This document shows positions 48,994 to 58,269 of a DNA stretch of 64,000 bases, in pieces; position 1 is the first letter of the stretch, and each line of letters opens with the position of its first letter. The position numbers and the translations under genes are program-made. The DNA lies in NCBI GenBank assembly GCA_018499965.2, contig JAHBAS020000024.1, positions 1 through 64,000 of the forward strand, in the 5' to 3' direction. The notes beneath the pieces were generated by a model. The model was given only the letters and a program-made list of their open reading frames with translations. It was not told the DNA's origin and did no database searches. This stretch comes from Candidatus Uhrbacteria bacterium. GTDB taxonomy: Bacteria; Patescibacteriota; Patescibacteriia; 2-12-FULL-60-25.

Positions 48994-49872
48994 TTACATC
49001 CGTTCTGCGACGCGAAGCTTGGCGCTGCGCGACCGAGGGTTCTCCATCACTTCCTGCTCGGATGGAGCAAGAGGTTTTTTGGTGATGGCATTCCACGGTT
49101 CGGCGGCAAACGCACGCTTCACAATGCGGTCTTCCAATGAATGGAAGGTGATGATGGCTAAACGCCCGCCAGGTTTGAGCACGCGTGACGCGGCTTCAAT
49201 GGCGATTTTGAGCGTTTCGAGCTCATCATTCACCGCAATGCGAAGGGCTTGAAATGCCTTCGTTGCAGGATGGATATGAGACGGAATATGCGGCACGGAG
49301 CGCGTGATCACGGATACGAGATCCAGGGTCCCGATAATCCGTGCGGACTTGCGCGCATCCACGATCCCATGAGCGATCCGTCGCGCGAACGGCTCTTCGC
49401 CGAACACGCTTAAGACGCGTTCAATATCCTGTACCGTCCACGTGTTCACGATATCTGCGGCGGTTAAGCCATCATCATTCGCATGCGGACCAAGACGCAT
49501 GTCTAGCGGTCCATCGATGCGGAATGAGAGACCCTTCGTCGGATCATCCAGCTCATCGGAACTCAATCCGAGGTCAAGCAAGATGCCATCAAGGGGCGCA
49601 AGGCCATTCGCTTCTGCGGCGCGATCAAGGTGACGGAAATTTTCTTCCGCACACATCCATCGAGCACCGTAGGGAGCTAAAAGCTCTCGTGTACGCGCAA
49701 GGGCTGATCGATCGACATCAAGGGAAAGCACTTTGCCATCCGGAGCACAGGCTTGAAGCAACGCACGGGTATGCGTTCCCCCGCCGAGCGTCCCATCAAG
49801 GTAACGCCCACCGGGTTGAGGTTGTAATCCCTCAATAGCCTCTTGCACCATTACGGCAATGTGTTTGGTCAT
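48994..49872 (-). CDS. rsmH: 16S rRNA (cytosine1402-N4)-methyltransferase
   Basis: MTKHIAVMVQEAIEGL...YLDGTLGGGTHTRALL; FQALRIAVNDEL; RLAIITFHSLEDRIVKRAF. Confidence 0.97.
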   Translation of the reverse strand: MTKHIAVMVQEAIEGLQPQPGGRYLDGTLGGGTHTRALLQACAPDGKVLSLDVDRSALARTRELLAPYGARWMCAEENFRHLDRAAEANGLAPLDGILLDLGLSSDELDDPTKGLSFRIDGPLDMRLGPHANDDGLTAADIVNTWTVQDIERVLSVFGEEPFARRIAHGIVDARKSARIIGTLDLVSVITRSVPHIPSHIHPATKAFQALRIAVNDELETLKIAIEAASRVLKPGGRLAIITFHSLEDRIVKRAFAAEPWNAITKKPLAPSEQEVMENPRSRSAKLRVAERM

Positions 49873-49877
49873 ATTCG

Positions 49878-50309
49878 TTACATGCCATCCGCTCCAAGGC
49901 GTTCGGCAATTGCATTCCCATCTGCTTCGGTCTTTTCGCGGTAGGTATTCCATGTCTCTTCATCCCAGATTTCGATACGGTCATAGAGACCGGTCACGAC
50001 GACATTCTTACTGAGATTGGCATACTCCCGCAAGTAGATAGGGATACTAATACGACCACTTGCATCGATCTCCGCCTCCATAGCGCCCGCAAGCATGAGT
50101 CGGGCGAAGGCGCGGGTATCAGATTTTCCGAGCGGGAGAGCGGCGAGCTTTTGTGCAAGCCGCTCCCACTCGGTTTTTGGGTACAGGAAGAGTGATCGAT
50201 CCAATCCACGCGTAATGACGAGGCCATGAGCCACGTCTGCGCGGAACTTCACTGGAACCGATAATCGGCCTTTTTCATCAAGGGTATGACTGTATTGGCC
50301 GATAAACAT
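49878..50309 (-). CDS. mraZ: Transcriptional regulator MraZ
   Basis: MFIGQYSHTLDEKGRLSVPVKFR; IDASGRISIP. Confidence 0.96.
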   Translation of the reverse strand: MFIGQYSHTLDEKGRLSVPVKFRADVAHGLVITRGLDRSLFLYPKTEWERLAQKLAALPLGKSDTRAFARLMLAGAMEAEIDASGRISIPIYLREYANLSKNVVVTGLYDRIEIWDEETWNTYREKTEADGNAIAERLGADGM

Positions 50310-50334
50310 AAAAAGCCAATAGCAGGGACAAAAA

Positions 50335-50378
50335 AGACGGATCTCGGAAGGATGTCTCCTTCACAAACTCTCCCGTCT
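50335..50378 (-). promoter_or_regulatory. Terminator-like hairpin in mraZ leader (candidate attenuator)
   Basis: Minus strand AGACGG...GAAGGA-gaca-TCCTTC...CCGTCT followed by TTTTT. Confidence 0.5.
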
Positions 50379-50409
50379 CTGTGTTTCCCACTACTCACCA
50401 CCTGATCCC

Positions 50410-50438
50410 ATTTTATGCCACTTCATGACATCCGTCAA
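50410..50438 (-). promoter_or_regulatory. Promoter TTGACG-N17-TAAAAT for mraZ
   Basis: Exact 17-nt spacing on the minus strand. Confidence 0.65.
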
Positions 50439-50566
50439 AGGTTCTGGGAATAGATATTTAACTCTCAACCCAGCCAAAAAAGCGTTCGTTTTCTGTTCCA
50501 GTGTTGATAACCCATTTCCCACTTGACTGATAATTAGAGAGATGGGACTGAATAGATGGCGCAAAG

Positions 50567-51033
50567 GTTAGCGAGTTGGCGGGTTTGCGTGTTTACGAGT
50601 TTACGAGTTTAAAAACAACATCTTATTATGCAGATTCGTTCTTACGACGAAATCCAATCTTGGAAAAAAGGTATCGAGCTTACAAAAAAGATCTATACCC
50701 TAACTTCAAATCCCCCTTTATCAAAAGATTGGTCACTATGCGATCAGATGAGACGAGCGGCCGTTTCAATAAGTTCAAATATTGCAGAAGGTTTTGAGCG
50801 AAATAATAACAACGAGTTCACTCGATATCTCGTGATATCAAAAGGTTCCGCAGGCGAACTACGCACGCAGATCATCATCGCATACCACGTTGGATATCTT
50901 TCGGAATCACAATATCTTCAAGTCCTGCAAGAAATAAACCATATTATGATCATGCTCGGATCATTTATTACCTACTTAAAAAAACTCAAAGCATCAAAAA
51001 CCCGCAAACACGCAAACCCACCAACTCGCTAAC
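50567..51033. mobile_element. Element with octamer-repeat terminal inverted repeats carrying an S23/IVP four-helix-bundle gene
   Basis: Left arm GTTAGCGA GTTGGCGG GTTTGCGT GTTTACGA GTTT; reverse complement of right arm GTTAGCGA GTTGGTGG GTTTGCGT GTTTGCGG GTTT; 33/36 identical. Confidence 0.7.
50628..51032 (+). CDS. Four-helix-bundle protein (S23/IVP family)
   Basis: SYDEIQSWKKGIELTKKIYTLT...LCDQMRRAAVSISSNIAEGFERNNNNEFTRYLVISKGSAGELRTQ. Confidence 0.93.
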   Translation: MQIRSYDEIQSWKKGIELTKKIYTLTSNPPLSKDWSLCDQMRRAAVSISSNIAEGFERNNNNEFTRYLVISKGSAGELRTQIIIAYHVGYLSESQYLQVLQEINHIMIMLGSFITYLKKLKASKTRKHANPPTR

Positions 51034-52282
51034 GTAATAATCCTCTTACTTTCCGATGATACGTGATCGCGAACCGATGCGCTTCGTCGCGTAATTGCGT
51101 TAAGAGCGTAAGATGCGGCTCGCAGGTTTTGCAAATATCTTCTTGACCCTGCTCGCATACGAGATCCGTTCGCTTGCGATCGCGGCCTTTGACCATGCCG
51201 ATCACCGGAACCGGAATGTTCATTTCTTTGAGCACGTGGAGCGCCATGCGAACCTGACCGATGCCGCCATCAATGAGTACGAGATCCGGCAAACGCCATT
51301 CCGGATGACGAAATCGACGGATCATGACTTCGCGAATCGACGCATAATCATCTGATCCGATCACGGTTTTGATCCGAAACTTTCGATACTCGGCTTTCGC
51401 AGGCGCACCCTGCTCAAAAACCACCATGGACGCAACCGTAGACGTTCCAGATACATGCGAGATGTCATACCCTTCGACTCGCCCGAAGATATTTACGCCA
51501 CCCGAGGGCGAAGGAACCTCGCCCCTACGAGCTTCCTCATCTTCTCGTTTCATCGAAGCGACATCACGGATGTGTTCGAGCGCAAAAATCTTATTTCGTA
51601 ATACAGCCGCTTCTTCAAATTGCTTCGCTTTGGACGCCTTTAACATTTGACGACGATACGACGAGATAATCCCCTCTTTTTTTCCTTCGAAGAACTTGAT
51701 CAAATCACGAATGGTTTTTTGATACGTTTTCTTTTCCGCAACACCGATGCACACGCCAGGACAAAGTTTGAGATGATGGTAAAAACACGCGCGCCGCTGA
51801 CCGGGCGTACAGGTGGTCCATGGAAAAATCGGTCGGATCATTTCCAATGCCGCACGAACCGATCGCGGAGACGTGTACGGACCGAACACGGCCTTATAAA
51901 CCTTTCCCGCATCCATTCCGAGATCCGATCCACGAATGAACAACGGACGTGGAAAATCCTCTTTTGTGATGACGAGATACAAAAAACTCCGATTGTCCTT
52001 GTCTTTGATGTTGTACTTCGGCCAATAGTGCTTAATGAGATTCGCTTCCAGGATCAAGGCTTCGACCACCGTAGGACGTTCAATGTAGTCAATCGTACGA
52101 ATCAAACTCACCATTTCTTCAATACGTCCGTCATGCGCCTTTTGAAAATACGAAGACACCCGCCGCTTTAACGAGGTCGCTTTGCCCACGTAGATGATCG
52201 TCCCCTTTGCGTCCTTCATCAAATAGACGCCCGGAACATCCGGCAATTCATCGTTTTTCACCTTGACCTTCGAAGGGATCAT
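51029..52282 (-). CDS. uvrC: Excinuclease UvrC, short form
   Basis: GVYLMKDAKGTIIYVGKATSLKRRVSSYF; EGYDISHVSGTSTVASMVVFE; LVLIDGGIGQV; DEAHRFAITYHRK. Confidence 0.93.
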   Translation of the reverse strand: MIPSKVKVKNDELPDVPGVYLMKDAKGTIIYVGKATSLKRRVSSYFQKAHDGRIEEMVSLIRTIDYIERPTVVEALILEANLIKHYWPKYNIKDKDNRSFLYLVITKEDFPRPLFIRGSDLGMDAGKVYKAVFGPYTSPRSVRAALEMIRPIFPWTTCTPGQRRACFYHHLKLCPGVCIGVAEKKTYQKTIRDLIKFFEGKKEGIISSYRRQMLKASKAKQFEEAAVLRNKIFALEHIRDVASMKREDEEARRGEVPSPSGGVNIFGRVEGYDISHVSGTSTVASMVVFEQGAPAKAEYRKFRIKTVIGSDDYASIREVMIRRFRHPEWRLPDLVLIDGGIGQVRMALHVLKEMNIPVPVIGMVKGRDRKRTDLVCEQGQEDICKTCEPHLTLLTQLRDEAHRFAITYHRKVRGLLR

Positions 52283-52331
52283 GGGAATAGCTTAGCACAA
52301 GATGAGCGTTAGACGAGAGACGCCTCTATTC

Positions 52332-52370
52332 ACACTCGCAAACCCATCAGCCCGCAAACCCGCCAACGAG
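52332..52370. repeat. Solo octamer array (GTTNGCGR-type)
   Basis: Reverse complement GTTGGCGG GTTTGCGG GCTGATGG GTTTGCGA GTG. Confidence 0.65.
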
Positions 52371-52447
52371 CCCTCGACACTTTCCCCGCAAAATGCTTTG
52401 ATACTGCCCAGAACCTTTGACATGCGAACCGCAGAAAGCGAGGCAGC

Positions 52448-53959
52448 ATGCACGCAGCGAAAAAACACGAAACAGAAACAAAACCTGCTCCGGTACGTCC
52501 GATCCGAAGGATAAGAAAAGAACCGAAATCCCTCGAAGAGTATCTTCGACGATCGCACAAAGCCAACCCACAAATCATTCCAAACGAACACCAACGGCTC
52601 GTGGAGCGATATGGTTCCGAAGAACGGGCCATGGCGCACATCCACGCGCTCATTCGAGCGAACTGGAATAGATTGCATATTCGACAATCCATGTCAGCGA
52701 CGTATTGCCCAATCACTCGAACGGCAGAAGAACTCTTGCGCTATCAGGCGATCCTCGTATCCTACGGCGTTAAATCTTTCGATGCCGAAAACGGCTCATA
52801 CAAACTGATTGCGATTCGGCGAACGACGTCTCCAGATGAATTCGAGGAAAAGCTTTACATCATCCTGAATTTGGACGAAACGCAACCGCCTACCCGATCG
52901 TTTCCACGTCGACTCTTCCGACAATCAAGCAGACTCTTCGAACTCTCGACCACGGAACTCCGCGCACTCAAACAGCGCACGCTCGCTCAAGGCACCCAAT
53001 TCGCCATTCTTCCTGAAGCGCTCTCCAGAACGCTCAAAGCAGAGCAAGTAAAAGCAAAAGCCGAACAGAAAGGACCGAAACAAAAAACGAAAGCCGAACC
53101 GCTTCCGCTCCCACCCGTTCCGATCGATCATCTCCGGACCATTCAGGACAAAAAATCGCTCGGCGACGGAAAATCCATCGACGATCTCGTTTCCGCATCG
53201 TTCACGACATTGCCGCATACCGCATCACGCCACGAACTTCAACGCCGACTCGATCTCTTTGAGAGAAAATGCAGGCGACCTATTGGAAGAATTTTTGCAC
53301 TTGTCCAGGCCCGATGGGATCAGATGATCAAGGCGCATGAAGCGCATATGACAACGCTCACCAACAAAAGGAGGCATGGCATCCCGGAATGCATCGCATG
53401 CAACACCCCGTTCATCGGACTCATGGAAGGCTTGCAACCGCTTCATGAATCCATTGATGAGGTTATGGACGTTGGAACGGCTCTCATCCGAAAGTATGCC
53501 GGTATGGATTCGACGGAGGTCATGGAATTCATCACTGAACATCCGGAGCTCCTCTGCTGGAACAGCCAGCCACTCATCGTTCTCATCAGCCTGATTCGCT
53601 GCTATGGCGCTTCCGTTCGGGACCTCCGCGTCAATCTCGGCAACCCCTTGGCTCGATTCGTACTTTTCATGGATCCGCCGGTCATCCAGGAACGCATTGC
53701 GAGCATTCGTCAGTTGTACCGCGGATATGAACGTCCGGAATGCAATCTGGATCCGGCGCGGGATTGGCGCAAGCTCTTCACGCCTCTTCCAATCCTCCAA
53801 CAACGATTCGAGCACATTCGGAAATCCGAAGACATCCGAACGAAAGTCGAATGGACGCAACCATTCGTCGACACCATTTTCTTCGCTCCGAATGAAGCGT
53901 TCGGACAAAGCCTCAGGCAACATCTGCGCACTCGCAAAACCGCTCGGGAAAAGGACTGA
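52448..53959 (+). CDS. Hypothetical helical-repeat protein, possibly mTERF-like
   Basis: EVMEFITEHPELLCWNSQPLIVLISLIRCYGASVRDLRVNLGNPLARFVLFMDPPVIQERIASIRQLY resembles mTERF-type repeats. Confidence 0.45.
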   Translation: MHAAKKHETETKPAPVRPIRRIRKEPKSLEEYLRRSHKANPQIIPNEHQRLVERYGSEERAMAHIHALIRANWNRLHIRQSMSATYCPITRTAEELLRYQAILVSYGVKSFDAENGSYKLIAIRRTTSPDEFEEKLYIILNLDETQPPTRSFPRRLFRQSSRLFELSTTELRALKQRTLAQGTQFAILPEALSRTLKAEQVKAKAEQKGPKQKTKAEPLPLPPVPIDHLRTIQDKKSLGDGKSIDDLVSASFTTLPHTASRHELQRRLDLFERKCRRPIGRIFALVQARWDQMIKAHEAHMTTLTNKRRHGIPECIACNTPFIGLMEGLQPLHESIDEVMDVGTALIRKYAGMDSTEVMEFITEHPELLCWNSQPLIVLISLIRCYGASVRDLRVNLGNPLARFVLFMDPPVIQERIASIRQLYRGYERPECNLDPARDWRKLFTPLPILQQRFEHIRKSEDIRTKVEWTQPFVDTIFFAPNEAFGQSLRQHLRTRKTAREKD

Positions 53960-53982
53960 CTCGTCCCCGACCCACCAAAAAC

Positions 53983-54016
53983 CCCGGTAGTACCATGCTA
54001 CCGGGGATTTGTTTTA
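53983..54016 (+). terminator. Rho-independent terminator
   Basis: CCCCGGTAG...CTACCGGGG-ATTTGTTTT. Confidence 0.8.
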
Positions 54017-54051
54017 TCCAGAATCCCCCTTCGGATGCACTCAGGGCGGGC

Positions 54052-54083
54052 TCTTGTCAGGGGACTTAAGCGCGGTACCGAGA
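54052..54083. repeat. Truncated copy of the MITE-like family at the uvrA 3' end
   Basis: CTTGTCAGGGGACTTAAGCGCGGTACCGAG. Confidence 0.75.
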
Positions 54084-54086
54084 GAG

Positions 54087-56645
54087 CTACTTCTTCAATA
54101 CCTTCCTCAAATACTGCCCCGTGTAACTCTCTTTGACCTTTACCACATCTTCCGGCGCTCCTTGTGCGACGATTTTTCCACCCAAATCTCCACCTTCCGG
54201 CCCGAGGTCAATGACCCAGTCGGCATTCTTGATGACGTCTAAGTTGTGCTCGATCACGACGACGCTGTTTCCGCGATTCACCAAACGATGCATCACTTCG
54301 AGAAGCTTGGCGATGTCATCGAAGTGCAATCCCGTGGTCGGCTCATCGAAAAGATAGAACGTCTTGCCCGTATCGCGACGCGAAAGTTCCGTGGCAAGCT
54401 TGACGCGCTGCGCTTCTCCGCCAGAAAGCGTGGTGGCGCCTTGTCCAAGGGAAATGTATCCGAGCCCGACTTCCATGAGCGTCTTGGTACGATCACGAAT
54501 CGGAGGGATATCCGCAAAGAAGGCATTCGCTTCTTCAATCGTCATCGAAAGTACATCGTGAATCGATTTGTTGCGATACTTCACTTCAAGCGTTTCGCGA
54601 CTAAAACGACGCCCCTTGCAAACATCGCAGGAAACGTACACCGTTGGCAGGAAATGCATTTCAATCGCAAGTTGCCCGTTTCCTTCACAGTGTTCACATC
54701 GACCGCCACCACGTGCCGCCGGAACGTTAAAACTAAAGCGTCCGACCTTATACCCACGCACGCGCGCTTCTGGCGTTAACGAAAAGAGATCGCGAACATG
54801 CGTCCAAATGCCTGTATACGTTGCAGGATTTGATCGCGGCGTTCGTCCGATCGGCGATTGATCCACGTCCACGATCTTATCCAGCCAATCCATACCCGTA
54901 ACGCCGCCATGCTTGCCGGATTCCGCCGTCGCACCATTAAGGCGCTTCGCGAGTTCACGATACAAGATATCGATCATGAGCGTGGACTTACCAGAACCGG
55001 ATACGCCGGTTACGCACACGAATCGCTTCAGCGGAATTTGCACGTTGATATTCTTGAGATTGTTCTCACGCGCGCCCTTGATTCCCAAAAAAGTCGTTGC
55101 TGGACCGCGACGCTTCTTTGGAAACGGAATGGATTTATCACCACGAAGATAGGCGCATGTCGAGCTCTCCGGCGTTTTCAATACCTCCGGCATCGGACCG
55201 GCGGCAACGATTTCTCCACCATGCCTTCCGGCACCAGGACCGATATCAACGAGATAGTCCGCAGCCGCGATCGTATCCTCGTCGTGCTCAACCACGATGA
55301 TGCTGTTCCCGAGATCCCGCAAGCGCTCCAGCGTTTCAACGAGCTTGGTATTGTCCCGCTGATGCAATCCGATCGTCGGCTCATCAAGAATGTAGAGCGT
55401 CCCAACGAGACGCGAGCCGATTTGCGATGCAAGTCGAATTCGTTGCGCCTCACCACCGCTCATGGACCCAGCACGTCGATCAAGCGTGAGGTAATGCAAC
55501 CCCACATCAAGTAAAAACGTTAAACGCGAGAGCACCTCTCGTAAAAGCGGCTCAGCGATGGCCGCATGTTGCTCGTTAAGTTTCAGGGTCGAAAAAAAGT
55601 CATGTGCCGCCTGAATATCCAACGCCGTCACCTCAACGATATTCTTCTTATTGATGAATACATGCAACGCCTCAAGACGAAGACGCGCACCCTTGCACGT
55701 TTCGCAGATCTCATCTGAAAAAACATCCTTCGTTCCCAATCCGTTACACGCTTCACATGCGCCGTACGGGGAATTGAACGAAAAAAGACGCGGCTCGATT
55801 TCCGGGAAGGTAAATCCGTCTTCGGGACAGGAAAAACGAGCACTCATCAACAACTCCGATCCGTCATCCAAAACCACGCGAACCGTATCTCCACCCCGCT
55901 CTAATGCAAGTTCAATCGCCTCACTCACGCGGGTTTGTAATCCCTTATTCCCTTTTACCGGCCATGCAAGCGGCACACGATCAATCACTAACTCAATCGT
56001 ATGCTGCTGATATCGCTTTAACTCCACACCTTCGCGCAACGAAACCACCTTGCCATCCACGCGCGCTTCTAAAAATCCATCGTGATAGTAATCCTGAAGG
56101 AGTTGATGATATTCACCCTTACGACCAAGCACGGACGGTGCTAATACGAGAATCTCGTTTCGATTCTCCCCTTTGCGTCCCTTGATCGCCGCAGGATCGG
56201 AATGGATTTCATCCGTACGCTTGATCACCGCATCCACCATTTCATCGATCGTCATTTTGCGAACCGGCTTTCCGGAAATCGGAGAAAACGGCTCGCCGAT
56301 GCGCGCGTACAACACGCGGAGGTAGTCGTAGATTTCCGTGATCGTAGCAACAGTCGATCGTGGATTATGCGAATGCGCTTTTTGGTCAATGGAAATCGCC
56401 GGAGAAAGCCCCTCGATCTCATCCACGTCCGGCTTGTCCATTTGACCCAAAAACTGCCGTGCGTACGCGCTCAGAGACTCCACATATCGACGCTGGCCTT
56501 CGGCAAAGATCGTATCAAACGCCAAACTCGACTTTCCAGATCCGGAAAGCCCCGTGAATACGACCAGCTTATTACGCGGAAGCTCAAGCGAAATATTCTT
56601 GAGATTATGCTCACGCGCGCCTTTGATGGAGATGATGTCTTTCAT
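54087..56645 (-). CDS. uvrA: Excinuclease UvrA (compact)
   Basis: [66 protein letters not shown]. Confidence 0.97.
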   Translation of the reverse strand: MKDIISIKGAREHNLKNISLELPRNKLVVFTGLSGSGKSSLAFDTIFAEGQRRYVESLSAYARQFLGQMDKPDVDEIEGLSPAISIDQKAHSHNPRSTVATITEIYDYLRVLYARIGEPFSPISGKPVRKMTIDEMVDAVIKRTDEIHSDPAAIKGRKGENRNEILVLAPSVLGRKGEYHQLLQDYYHDGFLEARVDGKVVSLREGVELKRYQQHTIELVIDRVPLAWPVKGNKGLQTRVSEAIELALERGGDTVRVVLDDGSELLMSARFSCPEDGFTFPEIEPRLFSFNSPYGACEACNGLGTKDVFSDEICETCKGARLRLEALHVFINKKNIVEVTALDIQAAHDFFSTLKLNEQHAAIAEPLLREVLSRLTFLLDVGLHYLTLDRRAGSMSGGEAQRIRLASQIGSRLVGTLYILDEPTIGLHQRDNTKLVETLERLRDLGNSIIVVEHDEDTIAAADYLVDIGPGAGRHGGEIVAAGPMPEVLKTPESSTCAYLRGDKSIPFPKKRRGPATTFLGIKGARENNLKNINVQIPLKRFVCVTGVSGSGKSTLMIDILYRELAKRLNGATAESGKHGGVTGMDWLDKIVDVDQSPIGRTPRSNPATYTGIWTHVRDLFSLTPEARVRGYKVGRFSFNVPAARGGGRCEHCEGNGQLAIEMHFLPTVYVSCDVCKGRRFSRETLEVKYRNKSIHDVLSMTIEEANAFFADIPPIRDRTKTLMEVGLGYISLGQGATTLSGGEAQRVKLATELSRRDTGKTFYLFDEPTTGLHFDDIAKLLEVMHRLVNRGNSVVVIEHNLDVIKNADWVIDLGPEGGDLGGKIVAQGAPEDVVKVKESYTGQYLRKVLKK

Positions 56646-56903
56646 AAGATAGGTCCGTAGGTCTAAAAAATCCAAAGACCCCGCGAAAACGGGCCAACCA
56701 TAGGAGGATAGAGGAAGATGGGCAGAATGTCCACTGAAAGAAGGTTCATCTCCTGCACGTATAAATATACTGATTATTTACTATTCTACAAAATCACCAC
56801 GCCCATGCTCCGCGTCCCTTCTCTTATCCCTTGACGTCGCCTAGATCATCCCCTCCCTTTCGCGTATGATTCAACGGCAATTCCCTAATTAACGAAAGAT
56901 CTT

Positions 56904-57671
56904 ATGAGTATTTTGTCCAACAATTCAGACTCGGTCGCAGGGCTCACAGGCAGTCCAAAAACCATGTTCATTCTCGGTCTCGCCGTGGGCGTCGGCGCCA
57001 TGGCGATCCTCGCTTTAATCTGCACCATGATGCTTATCGTAAAGGGTAACCTTTCGATCGGAGGCAAAGCCGCAGCACCATCCGCACCAAGCGCACCGCT
57101 CGATCCGTCAGACCCGCAGGCGCAGGCGCCAACGCAGCCAGCCGGACCGGTTCCAGAAGTCACGGGTGAAGACCATGTGAAAGGCAATGCGAACGCGAAA
57201 GTGACCTTGATCGAATACTCGGATTTCGAGTGTCCATACTGCGCAAAGCACAACCCATCCATCGATCAGGCCTTAAAAGACTTCCCGAACGATGTTCGCG
57301 TGATCTACCGTCACTTCCCACTCTCCTTCCACCCGAATGCACAGAAGGCCGCTGTCGCGTCTGAATGTGCCGCGAAGCAAGGCAAGTTCTGGGAAATGCA
57401 TGACGGTCTCTTCAAGATGGCAGAAACCGAAGGATTGACCATCGAAGGCATGCGAAAGCTCGCCGGAGATCTCAAGTTGAACACGGGCGATTTCAACACC
57501 TGTCTTGACGGGGATGAAACCCTCGCCCGCGTTGAAGCGGACTACAATGGCGGCGTCGCTGCCGGTGTAAGCGGAACGCCAGGAACATTCGTCAATGGCA
57601 AAATCGTCGAAGGAGCCGTGCCTTACGCTTCCTTCAAGCAAGCCATCGTCGCAGCAGGAGCAAGCAAGTAG
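56904..57671 (+). CDS. DsbA-family thiol-disulfide oxidoreductase, membrane anchored
   Basis: YSDFECPYCAKHNPSIDQAL; cis-Pro region GVSGTPGTFVNGK. Confidence 0.93.
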   Translation: MSILSNNSDSVAGLTGSPKTMFILGLAVGVGAMAILALICTMMLIVKGNLSIGGKAAAPSAPSAPLDPSDPQAQAPTQPAGPVPEVTGEDHVKGNANAKVTLIEYSDFECPYCAKHNPSIDQALKDFPNDVRVIYRHFPLSFHPNAQKAAVASECAAKQGKFWEMHDGLFKMAETEGLTIEGMRKLAGDLKLNTGDFNTCLDGDETLARVEADYNGGVAAGVSGTPGTFVNGKIVEGAVPYASFKQAIVAAGASK

Positions 57672-57700
57672 TTCAGGATAAAAAAATAAAGCTCAAACAA

Positions 57701-57734
57701 AATCCCGGAAGCATCTTTGCTTCCGGGTTTTGTA
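57701..57734. terminator. Terminator
   Basis: CCCGGAAGC-atcttt-GCTTCCGGG-TTTTG. Confidence 0.8.
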
Positions 57735-57751
57735 TACGGGCGTTCGCTCGC

Positions 57752-57880
57752 TCAGTTTGTTGACTTCAATCTCTTTGCGCGCCACGCTCGAAACGACGTC
57801 ATCCAATCGCGCCACTGAAGAGCCACGACTGCGATCACAGTCAATGGCACCAAAATCTCCCAACTGATAGCACCGGCCAT
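57752..57880 (-). CDS. 42-aa single-TM small protein
   Basis: MAGAISWEILVPLTVIAVVALQWRDWMTSFRAWRAKRLKSTN; GGAAGGAGCT Shine-Dalgarno upstream. Confidence 0.5.
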   Translation of the reverse strand: MAGAISWEILVPLTVIAVVALQWRDWMTSFRAWRAKRLKSTN

Positions 57881-58064
57881 AAAGAGCTCCTTCCAAGGGA
57901 CGATTCCCCTCTTTGCATTCGCAAGCCTAGCAGATGGGAAGGATTGGTCAATTTCCCCATAAATATGACATTTATAACGAAAAGGTGAACAGAGCTCCCT
58001 TTCCGTACCGAACCTTGATTTCTTTAGCCGAATACCGTAAGCTTGCCGGGCAATTGAAGAACAC

Positions 58065-58152
58065 GGAGAGGTCGCATAGTGGCCTAGTGCACTTGCTTGG
58101 AAAGCAAGCATACCGCAAGGTATCCAGAGTTCGAATCTCTGCCTCTCCGCCA
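58065..58152 (+). tRNA. tRNA-Ser (anticodon GGA), CCA encoded
   Basis: GGAGAGG acceptor pairs CCTCTCC; anticodon arm CTTGCTTGGAAAGCAAG; long variable arm; GTTCGAATC T-loop; GCCA end. Confidence 0.93.
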
Positions 58153-58154
58153 TG

Positions 58155-58184
58155 ATAAAACCACCTGAAAGGGTGGTTTTATCT
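58155..58184 (+). terminator. Terminator of tRNA-Ser
   Basis: ATAAAACCACC-tgaaag-GGTGGTTTTAT. Confidence 0.75.
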
Positions 58185-58269
58185 TTTATACTGACCCTCC
58201 TTGCCTCCCCTTTTGTTTTAGCGTAAAGATAGAGCTATCGACCTACACCCCAAACCGGAGGAGAAACGA

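Noticed and set aside
50567-51033. Diversity-generating retroelement based on the Avd-like four-helix bundle
   Set aside because: No reverse transcriptase, template repeat or variable repeat in the window.
57881-58153. Upstream part of the minus ORF 57752-58153 (MAERQRFELWIPCGMLAFQASALGHYATSPC...)
   Set aside because: It is the antisense translation of the tRNA-Ser gene; the plausible CDS starts at 57880 after a Shine-Dalgarno sequence.
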